Assembly: GCA_036397395.1 (NCBI GenBank)
Contig: DASWIZ010000004.1
Location: forward strand, 1 to 45,531
From: DASRUP01 sp036397395
Lineage (GTDB): Bacteria > Patescibacteriota > Minisyncoccia > Minisyncoccales > UBA10102
Length of the DNA stretch: 45,531 nt
Reading direction: 5' to 3'
A program made the translations under genes and the position numbers. The notes beneath the pieces were generated by a model. It worked only from the letters and a program-made list of their open reading frames with translations, did no database searches and was not told where the DNA came from. Shown here piece after piece: positions 38,891 through 45,531 of the stretch. The first letter of the stretch is position 1. Each line of letters begins with the position of its first letter.

Positions 38891-39847
38891 ATGCCATTTG
38901 AAGGAAACCCAAAACAACCAAACCGGATATATAGCACAAATCCCAATAGCCCCCGCATTGGCGGAAAGTTAAGTCGGTTTGCGAGCGGATTTGCGAGCGG
39001 GTTTGGGAAGGGGTTGGTAAGGGGCGCGGGTACTGTGGGTAAAACATTAGCAAGTTCTTCTGGTTCATCTGCCGGTATATTTCCTAAAAAAAGTAGAGTT
39101 GTCAGTAAGGAAAAAGCAAGCGGCCCCTTTCATAAAGCAAACTTATCGCGCAAACGAGTAAAGGTAGCGGAACAAGCTGCAAAAAATGCGCAAATGGCTT
39201 ATCGAAACAAGTCAAGGTATCCTAATCAAATATCGTATGAACAATTGCAAGAACTTTATCCTGTTTGGAAAAAGGAGATGGGAGAGAGGACGGCAAGAGA
39301 GTATATGAGGGCGGTGGGCGCTCCCGTAGGTGTTGCGCGGGAGCATACAGAATTTCGGGGCGGAAGGCGCAGAATGCTTCGCGATGTTGAAAAAGGATTA
39401 ACGGGAGCAAGAAATGTTGATAGAGAAAATACTCCTCTTGCGGTTATGCAAGTGAGGGGTTTGTCTCCCGGATACGAGGATCCGCGACACCGAGGAGGCG
39501 TTTCCCGAGAAGAGTTTAGACAGATTACCGAAGAAATGGGGAAATTTTATGGTCCAAAAGTAAAAGAAAGGCTTTTAAAGGAAGCTGGTTTGGAAGAAAC
39601 AAAGGATGCAATAGCGCCCAATCAGAAATCCACGCAATCGAGCAGGTGGGCTTGGAACATTTCTTCCTTAAAACCCGGGTGGGGGGTAAAGAGAGGGGCC
39701 AACGCCCAAACAAACACGCCCAAAACATCGGCGCCAGAACAGGTGGATAAAGGGTCTATTGGGGTTCCTTCTGACGCGCCGGCGCAAAGAAGTTCCATAG
39801 CAACACGAGAAAATATGGGTCAAAGCACAAATAATAAGCCAGGTTAA
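38891..39847 (+). CDS. Basic, largely disordered protein, unknown
   Basis: 318 residues from ATG 38891, which lies 8 nt after TAGTAT. The first 60 residues are rich in Gly/Ser (FASGFASGFGKGLVRGAG), the middle is basic and helical (RKRVKVAEQAAKNAQMAYRNK, YEQLQELYPVWKKEMGERTAREYM), and the last 80 are polar. No signal peptide, membrane helix or family recognised. The frame is open further upstream through tRNA-Ser, which cannot be coding. It reads like a DNA- or RNA-associated or phage-like structural protein, but this is only an impression. Confidence 0.6.
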   Translation: MPFEGNPKQPNRIYSTNPNSPRIGGKLSRFASGFASGFGKGLVRGAGTVGKTLASSSGSSAGIFPKKSRVVSKEKASGPFHKANLSRKRVKVAEQAAKNAQMAYRNKSRYPNQISYEQLQELYPVWKKEMGERTAREYMRAVGAPVGVAREHTEFRGGRRRMLRDVEKGLTGARNVDRENTPLAVMQVRGLSPGYEDPRHRGGVSREEFRQITEEMGKFYGPKVKERLLKEAGLEETKDAIAPNQKSTQSSRWAWNISSLKPGWGVKRGANAQTNTPKTSAPEQVDKGSIGVPSDAPAQRSSIATRENMGQSTNNKPG

Positions 39848-39861
39848 TACACGCAAACACT

Positions 39862-40329
39862 ATGGCGAAAATTCTTATTGGTTTGGGGGTGCTTGTTCTT
39901 TTTGGGGGCGGCGCGTATTATTACACGCAATCTTCCCAGCAAAATCCCCAGGAAGGATCAGTAATGGAAGAAGATAGCGGCATGATGGAAGAGGGTGAAG
40001 GGACAATGACGGACAGGCGCGTTATCGCGTATACGGACAACGGGTATTCTCCCGGCACGCTTACTATCTCCAAGGGCGATACCGTAACATTTAAAAACGA
40101 AAGCAGCCGGGACATGTGGCCCGCCACGGCAATTCATCCCAGCCATACGGTATATCCGGGGTCTGGCATTGGAAAGTGCGACACGCTTAAAGAGGCGAAC
40201 ATTTTTGACGCTTGCCGCAGAATAGCGCCCGGCGGCGAATACGCATTTACGTTTGGCGAGGTTGGCGAGTGGAATTACCATGATCATTTGCGCTCCACAA
40301 ACTGGGGAACTATAACCGTTACAGAATAA
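39862..40329 (+). CDS. Membrane-anchored cupredoxin-like protein
   Basis: 155 residues: an N-terminal helix (about 4-22) followed by an acidic Met/Glu linker (about 30-50) and a cupredoxin fold (about 52-155): GYSPGTLTISKGDTVTFKNES, WPATAIHPSHTVYPG, FDACRRIAPGGEYAFTF, WNYHDHLRSTNWGTITV. His, Cys and His in these blocks are placed like type-1 copper ligands. It may bind copper and carry electrons or detoxify metal outside the cell. A DoxX-like membrane protein starts directly at its stop codon. Confidence 0.82.
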   Translation: MAKILIGLGVLVLFGGGAYYYTQSSQQNPQEGSVMEEDSGMMEEGEGTMTDRRVIAYTDNGYSPGTLTISKGDTVTFKNESSRDMWPATAIHPSHTVYPGSGIGKCDTLKEANIFDACRRIAPGGEYAFTFGEVGEWNYHDHLRSTNWGTITVTE

Positions 40330-40695
40330 ATGAAAAACGAAGCTGTTGTTTCTTTACTTCTTCGCGTTGGCGTTGCGTTTAGTTTTTTGTACGCGGCGGT
40401 CCAGTCGTTTCGCGACCCTACAAGCTGGATTGGGTTTTTCCCTGTTTTTGTCCAGGACCTGGCCGAAAAGACCATAGGTTTAGAACAAATGCTTGCCGTA
40501 TTTTCCATTGTTGAAATTGCGGTGGCTATTTGGCTGTTGTCTGGCTGGCGCGGTTTGCAGAGCGGACTGGCGGCCTCGGCCATGATTGGAGGAATTGTTG
40601 TTGCGAATCTGGGCGCGTTAGACATTTTGTTTCGCGATGTATCCATATTTTTTGCCGCTCTAGCCTATGCCGTTCTCTCCCATAGAAGAAATTAA
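40330..40695 (+). CDS. DoxX-like four-helix membrane protein
   Basis: 121 residues with helices at about 6-25, 50-70, 75-95 and 98-117; LLLRVGVAFSFLYAAVQSFRDPTSWIGFFP and IVEIAVAIWLLSGW resemble the DoxX family. Its ATG touches the cupredoxin stop, so the two are likely co-expressed. The last 29 bp overlap dnaG. Role unknown; DoxX proteins are linked to quinone or thiol redox reactions in some bacteria. Confidence 0.7.
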   Translation: MKNEAVVSLLLRVGVAFSFLYAAVQSFRDPTSWIGFFPVFVQDLAEKTIGLEQMLAVFSIVEIAVAIWLLSGWRGLQSGLAASAMIGGIVVANLGALDILFRDVSIFFAALAYAVLSHRRN

Positions 40696-42418
40696 AGACA
40701 GGCTTAATATTGTAGACGTTGTTGCAGGATACGTAAAACTTCAGAAAGCTGGAGTAAATTTTCGCGCCCCATGCCCGTTTCACGCGGAAAAAAGCCCTTC
40801 GTTTTTTGTGTCCCCGTCCAGGCAAATTTGGCATTGCTTTGGCGGGTGTTCGGAAGGCGGGGATATGTTTAAGTTTGTCATGAAGGTTGAGGGCGTGGAG
40901 TTTGCCGACGCCCTGCGGCAATTGGCGCAGGCAGCTGGGGTAGAACTGCCTCGGCGCGACCCCAATTTCGCGAGGCTGCAAACAGAAAGGCAGAATTTGC
41001 AGGAACTGGTAGAGCTGGCAACCCAGTTTTTCCAAAAGCAACTGCAGTCCTCGGTGGCGGGAAAGGAAGCCGTGGCATATTTGCGAAAGCGCGGGCTTAG
41101 CGCCGCAAGCATGGAAAAATGGCGCATAGGGTACGCGCCCGACAAGCCCAGAAGTTTGCGGGATTTTTTGGCGGCCCGAGGCTATACAGACGAGAAGATA
41201 ACAAAAGCGGGCGTGGCCATGCGCGCGGCAAACGGCATGTACGACCGGTTCCAGTCGCGCATTATGTTTCCCATATTCGATTTAAACTCGCAAGTGGCGG
41301 GGTTTGGGGGAAGAATTTTTGGCGAAAAGGCAAAAACCGAAACCGCGAAATACTTAAACATTCCCAATACTCCTTTGTACGACAAAAGCAGGATTTTATA
41401 CGGATTAGATAAGGCAAAAGTAGCGACGCGCCAGCAGGGAGCGTGCATTGTAACAGAGGGGTATATGGATACCATTATGGCGTCGCAGGCGGGATCAGAA
41501 AACGTGGTGGCAACGTCGGGGACCGCGTTAACCGCAATGCAGCTGCAAATCGTAAAACGGTATTGCGACAACCTGCTTTTGGCGTTCGATATGGACAAAG
41601 CCGGAGGCAACGCGACCAAGCGAGGCGTGGAACTGGCGCTGGCCGCGGGATTCGAGGTAAAAGTAGTCCCCATGCCAGACAAGGATCCGGCCGACACGAT
41701 TGCCGAAAACCCCAAACTTTGGGAAGAGTCGGTAGCCGCGGCCCGTTCGTTTTTAGAACACTCTTTTGAAATTACGCTTGGCAAATTCGACAAAAAAACA
41801 GGAGAAGGAAAACGGAACATATCAGAAGAACTGTTGCCTTTGCTCTCGCGCATTCCCAACCGTATTGAGAAGGCGCACTGGATAGGATTGCTTGCTCGGG
41901 AACTGGAAGTTTCAGAAACAAGTATTTATGATGAGCTTGAGCGAAGCGCCAAAAGCGACCAGTCAAATTCCACGGGTCAAGAAGAAGCCTTTCGACTTCC
42001 TTCGGCAGCTCATCAGGGCAGGCAAACCCGCCAGCAAATGTTAGAAGAGCGCGCCCTGGCCTTGTTTTTAAAAAACCAAAACCTGGAACTTATCGGCGAG
42101 AAAGAATTGCGATATTTTTCGCTTTCCAACCAGGATATTATAGAAGGCGTAAAAAACCACGCGACTTTCGAAAACGAGGTGGCGGATTTTATACAGTACA
42201 TAAGTTTGAAAGCGGAAGTGGAAGAAGAAGAAAATCCGCAAGCTAACGAATGGGAACAAGAACTGCAAACTTGCCTAAAAGAGCTAAAGATGTTAAACCT
42301 GAAAAAACGGTTAGACAGGATTACCACGGATTTACGGGAGGCGGAAGCCGCGAAAGACCCTAAAAAAATCGATACCTTAATAGCCGAATTTCACCAGGTT
42401 TCAAAAGAAATACAATAA
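40667..42418 (+). CDS. dnaG: DNA primase
   Basis: Makes RNA primers for replication. The 583-residue protein has the N-terminal CHC2 zinc finger (CPFHAEKSPSF with CFGGC, about 37-66), the RNA polymerase core (MFPIFDLNSQVAGFGGRIF, KYLNIPNTPLYDKS), and TOPRIM (VTEGYMDTI, LAFDMDKAG, about 260-345), then a helicase-binding C-terminal region. It starts inside the upstream membrane gene and is followed 2 bp later by rpoD, as in the classical macromolecular-synthesis operon without rpsU. Confidence 0.96.
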   Translation: MPFSPIEEIKDRLNIVDVVAGYVKLQKAGVNFRAPCPFHAEKSPSFFVSPSRQIWHCFGGCSEGGDMFKFVMKVEGVEFADALRQLAQAAGVELPRRDPNFARLQTERQNLQELVELATQFFQKQLQSSVAGKEAVAYLRKRGLSAASMEKWRIGYAPDKPRSLRDFLAARGYTDEKITKAGVAMRAANGMYDRFQSRIMFPIFDLNSQVAGFGGRIFGEKAKTETAKYLNIPNTPLYDKSRILYGLDKAKVATRQQGACIVTEGYMDTIMASQAGSENVVATSGTALTAMQLQIVKRYCDNLLLAFDMDKAGGNATKRGVELALAAGFEVKVVPMPDKDPADTIAENPKLWEESVAAARSFLEHSFEITLGKFDKKTGEGKRNISEELLPLLSRIPNRIEKAHWIGLLARELEVSETSIYDELERSAKSDQSNSTGQEEAFRLPSAAHQGRQTRQQMLEERALALFLKNQNLELIGEKELRYFSLSNQDIIEGVKNHATFENEVADFIQYISLKAEVEEEENPQANEWEQELQTCLKELKMLNLKKRLDRITTDLREAEAAKDPKKIDTLIAEFHQVSKEIQ

Positions 42419-42420
42419 CA

Positions 42421-43653
42421 ATGGCCAGAAAAACCGTAAAAAAGAAAACTACGAAAGGAACGCCAAAAAAGCGTAGAAAACCCGCGGGGAAAAGGACGGG
42501 GAAAAAGCAAAAACCCGTCGCAAGCCGCCAAAGGGGTGTCCGTAAAAAGCGGGCTTTGGGCGGGAAGCCGGCTGCCAGGCGTCGCAAAGGAGCTATTGTG
42601 AAAGAAGATATCCAAAATATTATTGAAAAATCCCGACAGCGCGGGTTTGTTACGTATACGGAAATTTTGTACGCGTTTCCCGAAATTGAGCGCGACGTAG
42701 AGGGTTTGGAGCGTTTGTACCAGCGTCTGGAAGAAGAAGGAATTGCCGTAGAGGAGGTGCGTGAGTATTTGAACGTTGAAAAAGCGCAAGAAGACAAAGA
42801 GCGCCTGCTTATTGAATCTGACGCGCCTTTAGATCCTGTGCAAATGTATTTAAAGGAAATTGGAAAAATTAGTTTTGTTACCGCAGAGCAGGAACGCGAG
42901 CTGGCAAAACGCATTGAGAACGGCGACGAGGAGGCAAAAAAACGGCTGGCCCGCGCCAACTTGCGCCTGGTGGTTTCCATAGCAAAAAAATACGTGGGCA
43001 GATCGCCAAACCTTACGCTGCTCGATTTGATTCAGGAAGGGAACTTGGGGTTGTTTCGCGCCGTGGAAAAATTCGACTGGCGCAGGGGATATAAATTTTC
43101 CACGTATGCCACCTGGTGGATTCGCCAAGCCATCACGCGCGCCTTGGCAGACCAGGCCAGGACCATTCGCATTCCCGTGCATATGATAGAAACCATTTCC
43201 CGGTACACGCAGGTGCGCCGCAGGCTGCTGCAGGACTTGGGCAGAGAACCTTTGGCAGAAGAAATCGCGGCCGAAATGGGTTTGGAAGTGGACAAGGTGC
43301 GGCACATCCAAAGAATTTCCCAGGAAACCGTGTCTTTGGAAACGCCCGTAGGCGAGGACGACGAAGACAGCGTGCTTGCCGAATTTGTGGAAGACGAAAA
43401 AGTCCCTCCGCCCTCCGTGGACGCGGCCCGCACGTTGCTGCGAGAGCGCCTGCAGGAAATTTTGGACGACCTGGCCCCCCGCGAACAAAAAATTCTGGCG
43501 CTTCGGTTTGGCTTGGAAGACGGCGTAACCCATACGTTGGAAGAAGTGGGAGCCGAGTTTGGCGTAACCAGAGAGCGCATCCGCCAAATCGAGGCCAAAG
43601 CTTTAGAAAAAATCCGCGAGCACCGGAGTTTAAAGAAACTCAAAGGATACTAA
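42421..43653 (+). CDS. rpoD: Primary sigma factor RpoD
   Basis: Directs RNA polymerase to promoters. The 410-residue protein has a Lys/Arg-rich N-terminal tail (27 of the first 57 residues are basic), a region 1.1-like helical part (about 58-120), then region 1.2 (DPVQMYLKEIGKISFVTAEQE), region 2 (NLRLVVSIAKKYVGRS, FDWRRGYKFSTYATWWIRQAI), region 3 and region 4.2 (TLEEVGAEFGVTRERIRQIEAKAL). The intact region 2.4 and 4.2 fit the TTGACA/TATAAT promoters seen throughout. A SET-domain gene starts directly at its stop. Confidence 0.97.
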   Translation: MARKTVKKKTTKGTPKKRRKPAGKRTGKKQKPVASRQRGVRKKRALGGKPAARRRKGAIVKEDIQNIIEKSRQRGFVTYTEILYAFPEIERDVEGLERLYQRLEEEGIAVEEVREYLNVEKAQEDKERLLIESDAPLDPVQMYLKEIGKISFVTAEQERELAKRIENGDEEAKKRLARANLRLVVSIAKKYVGRSPNLTLLDLIQEGNLGLFRAVEKFDWRRGYKFSTYATWWIRQAITRALADQARTIRIPVHMIETISRYTQVRRRLLQDLGREPLAEEIAAEMGLEVDKVRHIQRISQETVSLETPVGEDDEDSVLAEFVEDEKVPPPSVDAARTLLRERLQEILDDLAPREQKILALRFGLEDGVTHTLEEVGAEFGVTRERIRQIEAKALEKIREHRSLKKLKGY

Positions 43654-44094
43654 GTGCCGTACAAATTCCCTCGAAAATCAAAATATGCCTACCGGGTAGG
43701 CAGGAGTTTAGCTGGGCTGGGGCTTTTTGTCGTGGAAGAAATACCTAAAAAAGACGAGTTTATTATTGAGTATTTCGGCAAGTTTTTAAATGGCGACGAA
43801 GCCGACGGACAAGGGGGCAAATACCTGTTTGAAATAGAAAAAGATTTGGTTATAGACGGCGCCACCCGCAAAAATATTGCAAGGTACCTAAACCATTCGT
43901 GCAAGCCGAATTGCTACGCAGAAACAGACGGCAAGCGCGTGTTTATATACAGCAAACGCAAAATCCTGCCGGGCGAAGAACTTTGCTACCATTACGGCAA
44001 AGAGTACTGGGAAGACATTATTAAGCCCGAGGGATGCAAATGCCAGGCGCACAAAGGTAAGCGTAAAGTTGAAGCAAAAAAGAAAAAAGTATAA
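43654..44094 (+). CDS. SET-domain protein lysine methyltransferase
   Basis: 146 residues. SET motifs: AGLGLFVVEEIPKKDEFIIEYFG, YLFEI, RYLNHSCKPNC (cofactor and pseudoknot motif), GEELCYHYG (catalytic Tyr), and a short post-SET CKCQAHKG. SET enzymes move methyl from S-adenosylmethionine to lysine. The GTG start follows the rpoD stop with no gap, so it is co-expressed with RpoD, whose N-terminus is a Lys-rich tail; RpoD or a DNA-binding protein is a plausible substrate. The Lys-rich C-terminus could be nucleic-acid-binding or self-methylated. Confidence 0.88.
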   Translation: MPYKFPRKSKYAYRVGRSLAGLGLFVVEEIPKKDEFIIEYFGKFLNGDEADGQGGKYLFEIEKDLVIDGATRKNIARYLNHSCKPNCYAETDGKRVFIYSKRKILPGEELCYHYGKEYWEDIIKPEGCKCQAHKGKRKVEAKKKKV

Positions 44095-44105
44095 AATTGG
44101 CACAT

Positions 44106-45068
44106 ATGCCTTTTTTATTGCTCGGTTTTTTGTTGGGGTTGCCTCTTTTGCTAAAAGGGGCGGATTTGCTGGTGGACGGCGGTTCTTCTTTGGCAAAGCG
44201 TTTGGGAATTTCTTCTTTGGTTATCGGGCTTACAGTGGTCGCGTTTGGCACCTCTATGCCAGAGCTCTTAACCAACATATTCGCCAGCCTTTCTGGCGCT
44301 ACCGACATTGCCATTGGTAACGTGGTGGGGTCTAACATTGCGAATATCCTTTTGGTGCTGGGAGTGGCTGCTGTTATATTTCCGCTTTCCGTAACCAAAG
44401 GCACGGTATGGAAAGAAATTCCCTTTGCCTTGCTTGCCGTGGTCGTGCTTGCTTTTATGGCAAACGACATGCTGCTGGAAGGCAAGCTGGCGTCGGAAAT
44501 AGGTTTTATTGACGGCTGGGTTCTGCTGGCTTTCTTTGGCGTGTTTTTTGCATACGTGCTTGCCATTTCAAAAAACGGTAACGGGCACGCAGAGCAAAAT
44601 AGCATAAAGCAAATGGGCCTGCAAAAATCTGTGCTGTATTGCGTGTTGGGAATTGCGGGTTTGGCTGTTGGCGGCAAATTTGTGGTAGACGGCGCCATTG
44701 CGTTTGCCGCAATGTTTAACGTAAGCCAGGCGCTTATTGGCTTAACTATTGTGGCCGTGGGCACAAGCCTGCCCGAGCTGCTTACCTCGGTGGTGGCAGC
44801 CCGCAAAAAGAATTCGGATATTGCCGTGGGCAACGTGGTGGGCAGCAACATTTTTAACGTGTTTTGGGTTTTGGGAGTTTCGGCCATTATTAAGCCCCTT
44901 CCGTTTTCGCGGGAGCTAAACTTTGACATTGGCGTGGTGCTTTTAGCAACACTTGCCTTGTTTGTGGTTATGTTTGTAGGTAAGCGCCATACGCTGGAGC
45001 GCTGGCAAGGCGCCGCCTTCCTTGTGCTCTACAGCCTTTATATTGGGTACCTCATCCTCCGCGGCTAG
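44106..45068 (+). CDS. CaCA-family cation/calcium exchanger (YrbG-like)
   Basis: Exports Ca2+ or a similar cation in exchange for Na+, K+ or H+. 320 residues with about ten helices and the two inverted alpha repeats: GLTVVAFGTSMPELLTNIFAS with GNVVGSNIANILLVLG (about 39-82) and GLTIVAVGTSLPELLTSVVAA with GNVVGSNIFNVFWVLG (about 209-253). The paired PELLT Glu and SN motifs are the ion site. ATG 44106 is 8 nt after TAAAAT (44092-44097); an upstream TTG (44097) adds three residues and overlaps that box. Confidence 0.92.
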   Translation: MPFLLLGFLLGLPLLLKGADLLVDGGSSLAKRLGISSLVIGLTVVAFGTSMPELLTNIFASLSGATDIAIGNVVGSNIANILLVLGVAAVIFPLSVTKGTVWKEIPFALLAVVVLAFMANDMLLEGKLASEIGFIDGWVLLAFFGVFFAYVLAISKNGNGHAEQNSIKQMGLQKSVLYCVLGIAGLAVGGKFVVDGAIAFAAMFNVSQALIGLTIVAVGTSLPELLTSVVAARKKNSDIAVGNVVGSNIFNVFWVLGVSAIIKPLPFSRELNFDIGVVLLATLALFVVMFVGKRHTLERWQGAAFLVLYSLYIGYLILRG

Positions 45069-45081
45069 CTTGTGCTTCCGC

Positions 45082-45109
45082 TTGAGTTTTCCTCAAAAGT
45101 TGGTATACT
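45082..45109 (+). promoter_or_regulatory. tRNA-Asn promoter
   Basis: TTGAGT (45082-45087), 16-bp spacer, TATACT (45104-45109), 19 bp before the tRNA. Confidence 0.7.
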
Positions 45110-45127
45110 GGTAGTCGAGCTCCATAT

Positions 45128-45200
45128 TCCGCGGTAGCTCAGCTGGTAGAGCAACTCGCTGTTAACGAGATGGTCGTAGGTTCGAATCCTACCCGCGGAG
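45128..45200 (+). tRNA. tRNA-Asn (GTT)
   Basis: Acceptor TCCGCGG/CCGCGGA, D-stem GCTC/GAGC, anticodon loop CTGTTAA (anticodon GTT), T-arm GTAGG-TTCGAAT-CCTAC, discriminator G. CCA is not encoded (CTC follows). The outermost anticodon-stem pair looks like A-A. Confidence 0.95.
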
Positions 45201-45213
45201 CTCAGAATCCAAG

Positions 45214-45235
45214 CACACCCGAAAGGGTGTGTTTT
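45214..45235 (+). terminator. tRNA-Asn terminator
   Basis: CACACCC, GAAA, GGGTGTG (45214-45231), then TTTT. Confidence 0.85.
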
Positions 45236-45398
45236 GGTTTCTGAATTTATGATTGGGTTCGAACCAATGAATTCAAGCGGTTTTTTGTTTGTCGCGTCCG
45301 TCCGCGCGGGTTGAAAAACCAGAGAGGATATGGCGAAAACAAAACTTGACACTTTGAAGTTTTAATGCTAAAAATTACTAAACAAAAAAAACGTACAT
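45236..45398. other. Spacer between tRNA-Asn and IS30 remnant
   Basis: No gene seen. ATTGGGTTCGAACCAAT (about 45248-45264) is a palindrome like a tRNA T-arm. TTGACACTTTGAAGTTTTAA (about 45345-45364) may be part of the terminal inverted repeat of the IS30-type element, but the other end is outside the window. Confidence 0.35.
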
Positions 45399-45531
45399 TT
45401 ACCCCTCAAGCCGAACACTGACGGCTTTTTTGTTTACCTCGACTTTTAAGAATTGTTCAACGGTTTTGAGTTGTTTGTTTTTCATCATGACTTCCAAAGG
45501 AGTTTGGTAGGAGAGGCATTTTCTCGGCCGG
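45399..45531 (-). mobile_element. C-terminus of an IS30-family transposase (runs off the window)
   Basis: The minus-strand frame enters at the right edge and encodes RPRKCLSYQTPLEVM, the hallmark C-terminal block of IS30-type DDE transposases, then a 28-residue Lys-rich end (VEQFLKVEVNKKAVSVRLEG) and TAA at 45401-45399. The catalytic domain lies outside. The coding end also contains AGCCG/CGGCT with a following T-run on plus (45409-45431), a terminator-like hairpin facing into the element from tRNA-Asn. Confidence 0.75.

Noticed and set aside
38757..39068. Minus-strand frame across tRNA-Ser
   Set aside because: Antisense of the tRNA and of the start of the next gene, with no promoter or family.
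45065..45352. Minus-strand frame across tRNA-Asn
   Set aside because: It is a translation of the tRNA and terminator antisense; a common false gene next to tRNAs.

Overview
The window looks like chromosome from a Patescibacteria (Candidate Phyla Radiation) bacterium, most likely Parcubacteria-like. This is inferred from content, not from a search. Signs: a compact layout with almost no spacers; short RpoB (1087 aa); UvrC without a C-terminal helix-hairpin-helix domain; rpsF-ssb-rpsR with no rplI after it; a membrane-anchored Cas2/PaaX-like protein; membrane proteins with a CxxCH plus two-TM tail; and many genes whose -10 box lies 5-9 nt before the start codon. TGA is used as a stop, so the code is standard. 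No stretch over 300 bases lacks a gene or gene remnant.

Layout. 1-2.1 kb: 3' part of a dockerin-bearing secreted repeat protein, then a membrane-anchored cohesin protein. 2.1-9.1 kb: rpoB-rpoC behind a leader with a terminator-like hairpin. 9.1-9.85 kb: a Cas2/PaaX-like gene between two copies of a 36-bp palindrome. 9.9-13.75 kb: Ham1-type NTP pyrophosphatase, ftsK, recA. 13.7-14.8 kb (minus): rpsF-ssb-rpsR. 14.9-16.4 kb: phosphomannomutase. 16.4-21.9 kb (minus): holin-like protein, secG, peptide-binding protein with an inserted peptidoglycan-binding domain, tRNA-Leu, RNase J, trpS. 22-28.2 kb is accessory: DUF3800 protein, a candidate small RNA, a glycine-rich surface protein with two broken copies of its 5' end, an AAA+ ATPase, a decayed PIN toxin system, uvrC and a RelE/Phd pair. 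28.3-33.6 kb: uvrA, a small basic protein, CIRCE-controlled groES-groEL. 33.6-36.5 kb is a second accessory stretch: membrane proteins, HicBA, a frameshifted paralogue and four copies of a 17-bp repeat. 36.5-45.2 kb: lemA-htpX-zinc ribbon, tRNA-Ser, a disordered protein, cupredoxin and DoxX-like proteins, dnaG-rpoD-SET methyltransferase, a cation/Ca2+ exchanger and tRNA-Asn. The right edge holds the C-terminus of an IS30-type transposase.

How the genes fit together. The backbone is information processing (RNA polymerase and its sigma factor, primase, RecA, FtsK, UvrA/UvrC, RNase J, SSB, S6/S18, GroESL). Around it sits cell-surface equipment (cohesin/dockerin, glycine-rich protein, SecG, peptide-binding protein, cupredoxin) and small selfish or defensive modules. 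The most interesting signals are the palindrome-bracketed Cas2-like gene, a roughly 100-nt RNA gene with near-consensus promoter and terminator, the cohesin/dockerin pair, the widespread leaderless promoters, AT-rich spacer sequence inside uvrA and uvrC, and a SET methyltransferase joined to a histone-tail-like RpoD.
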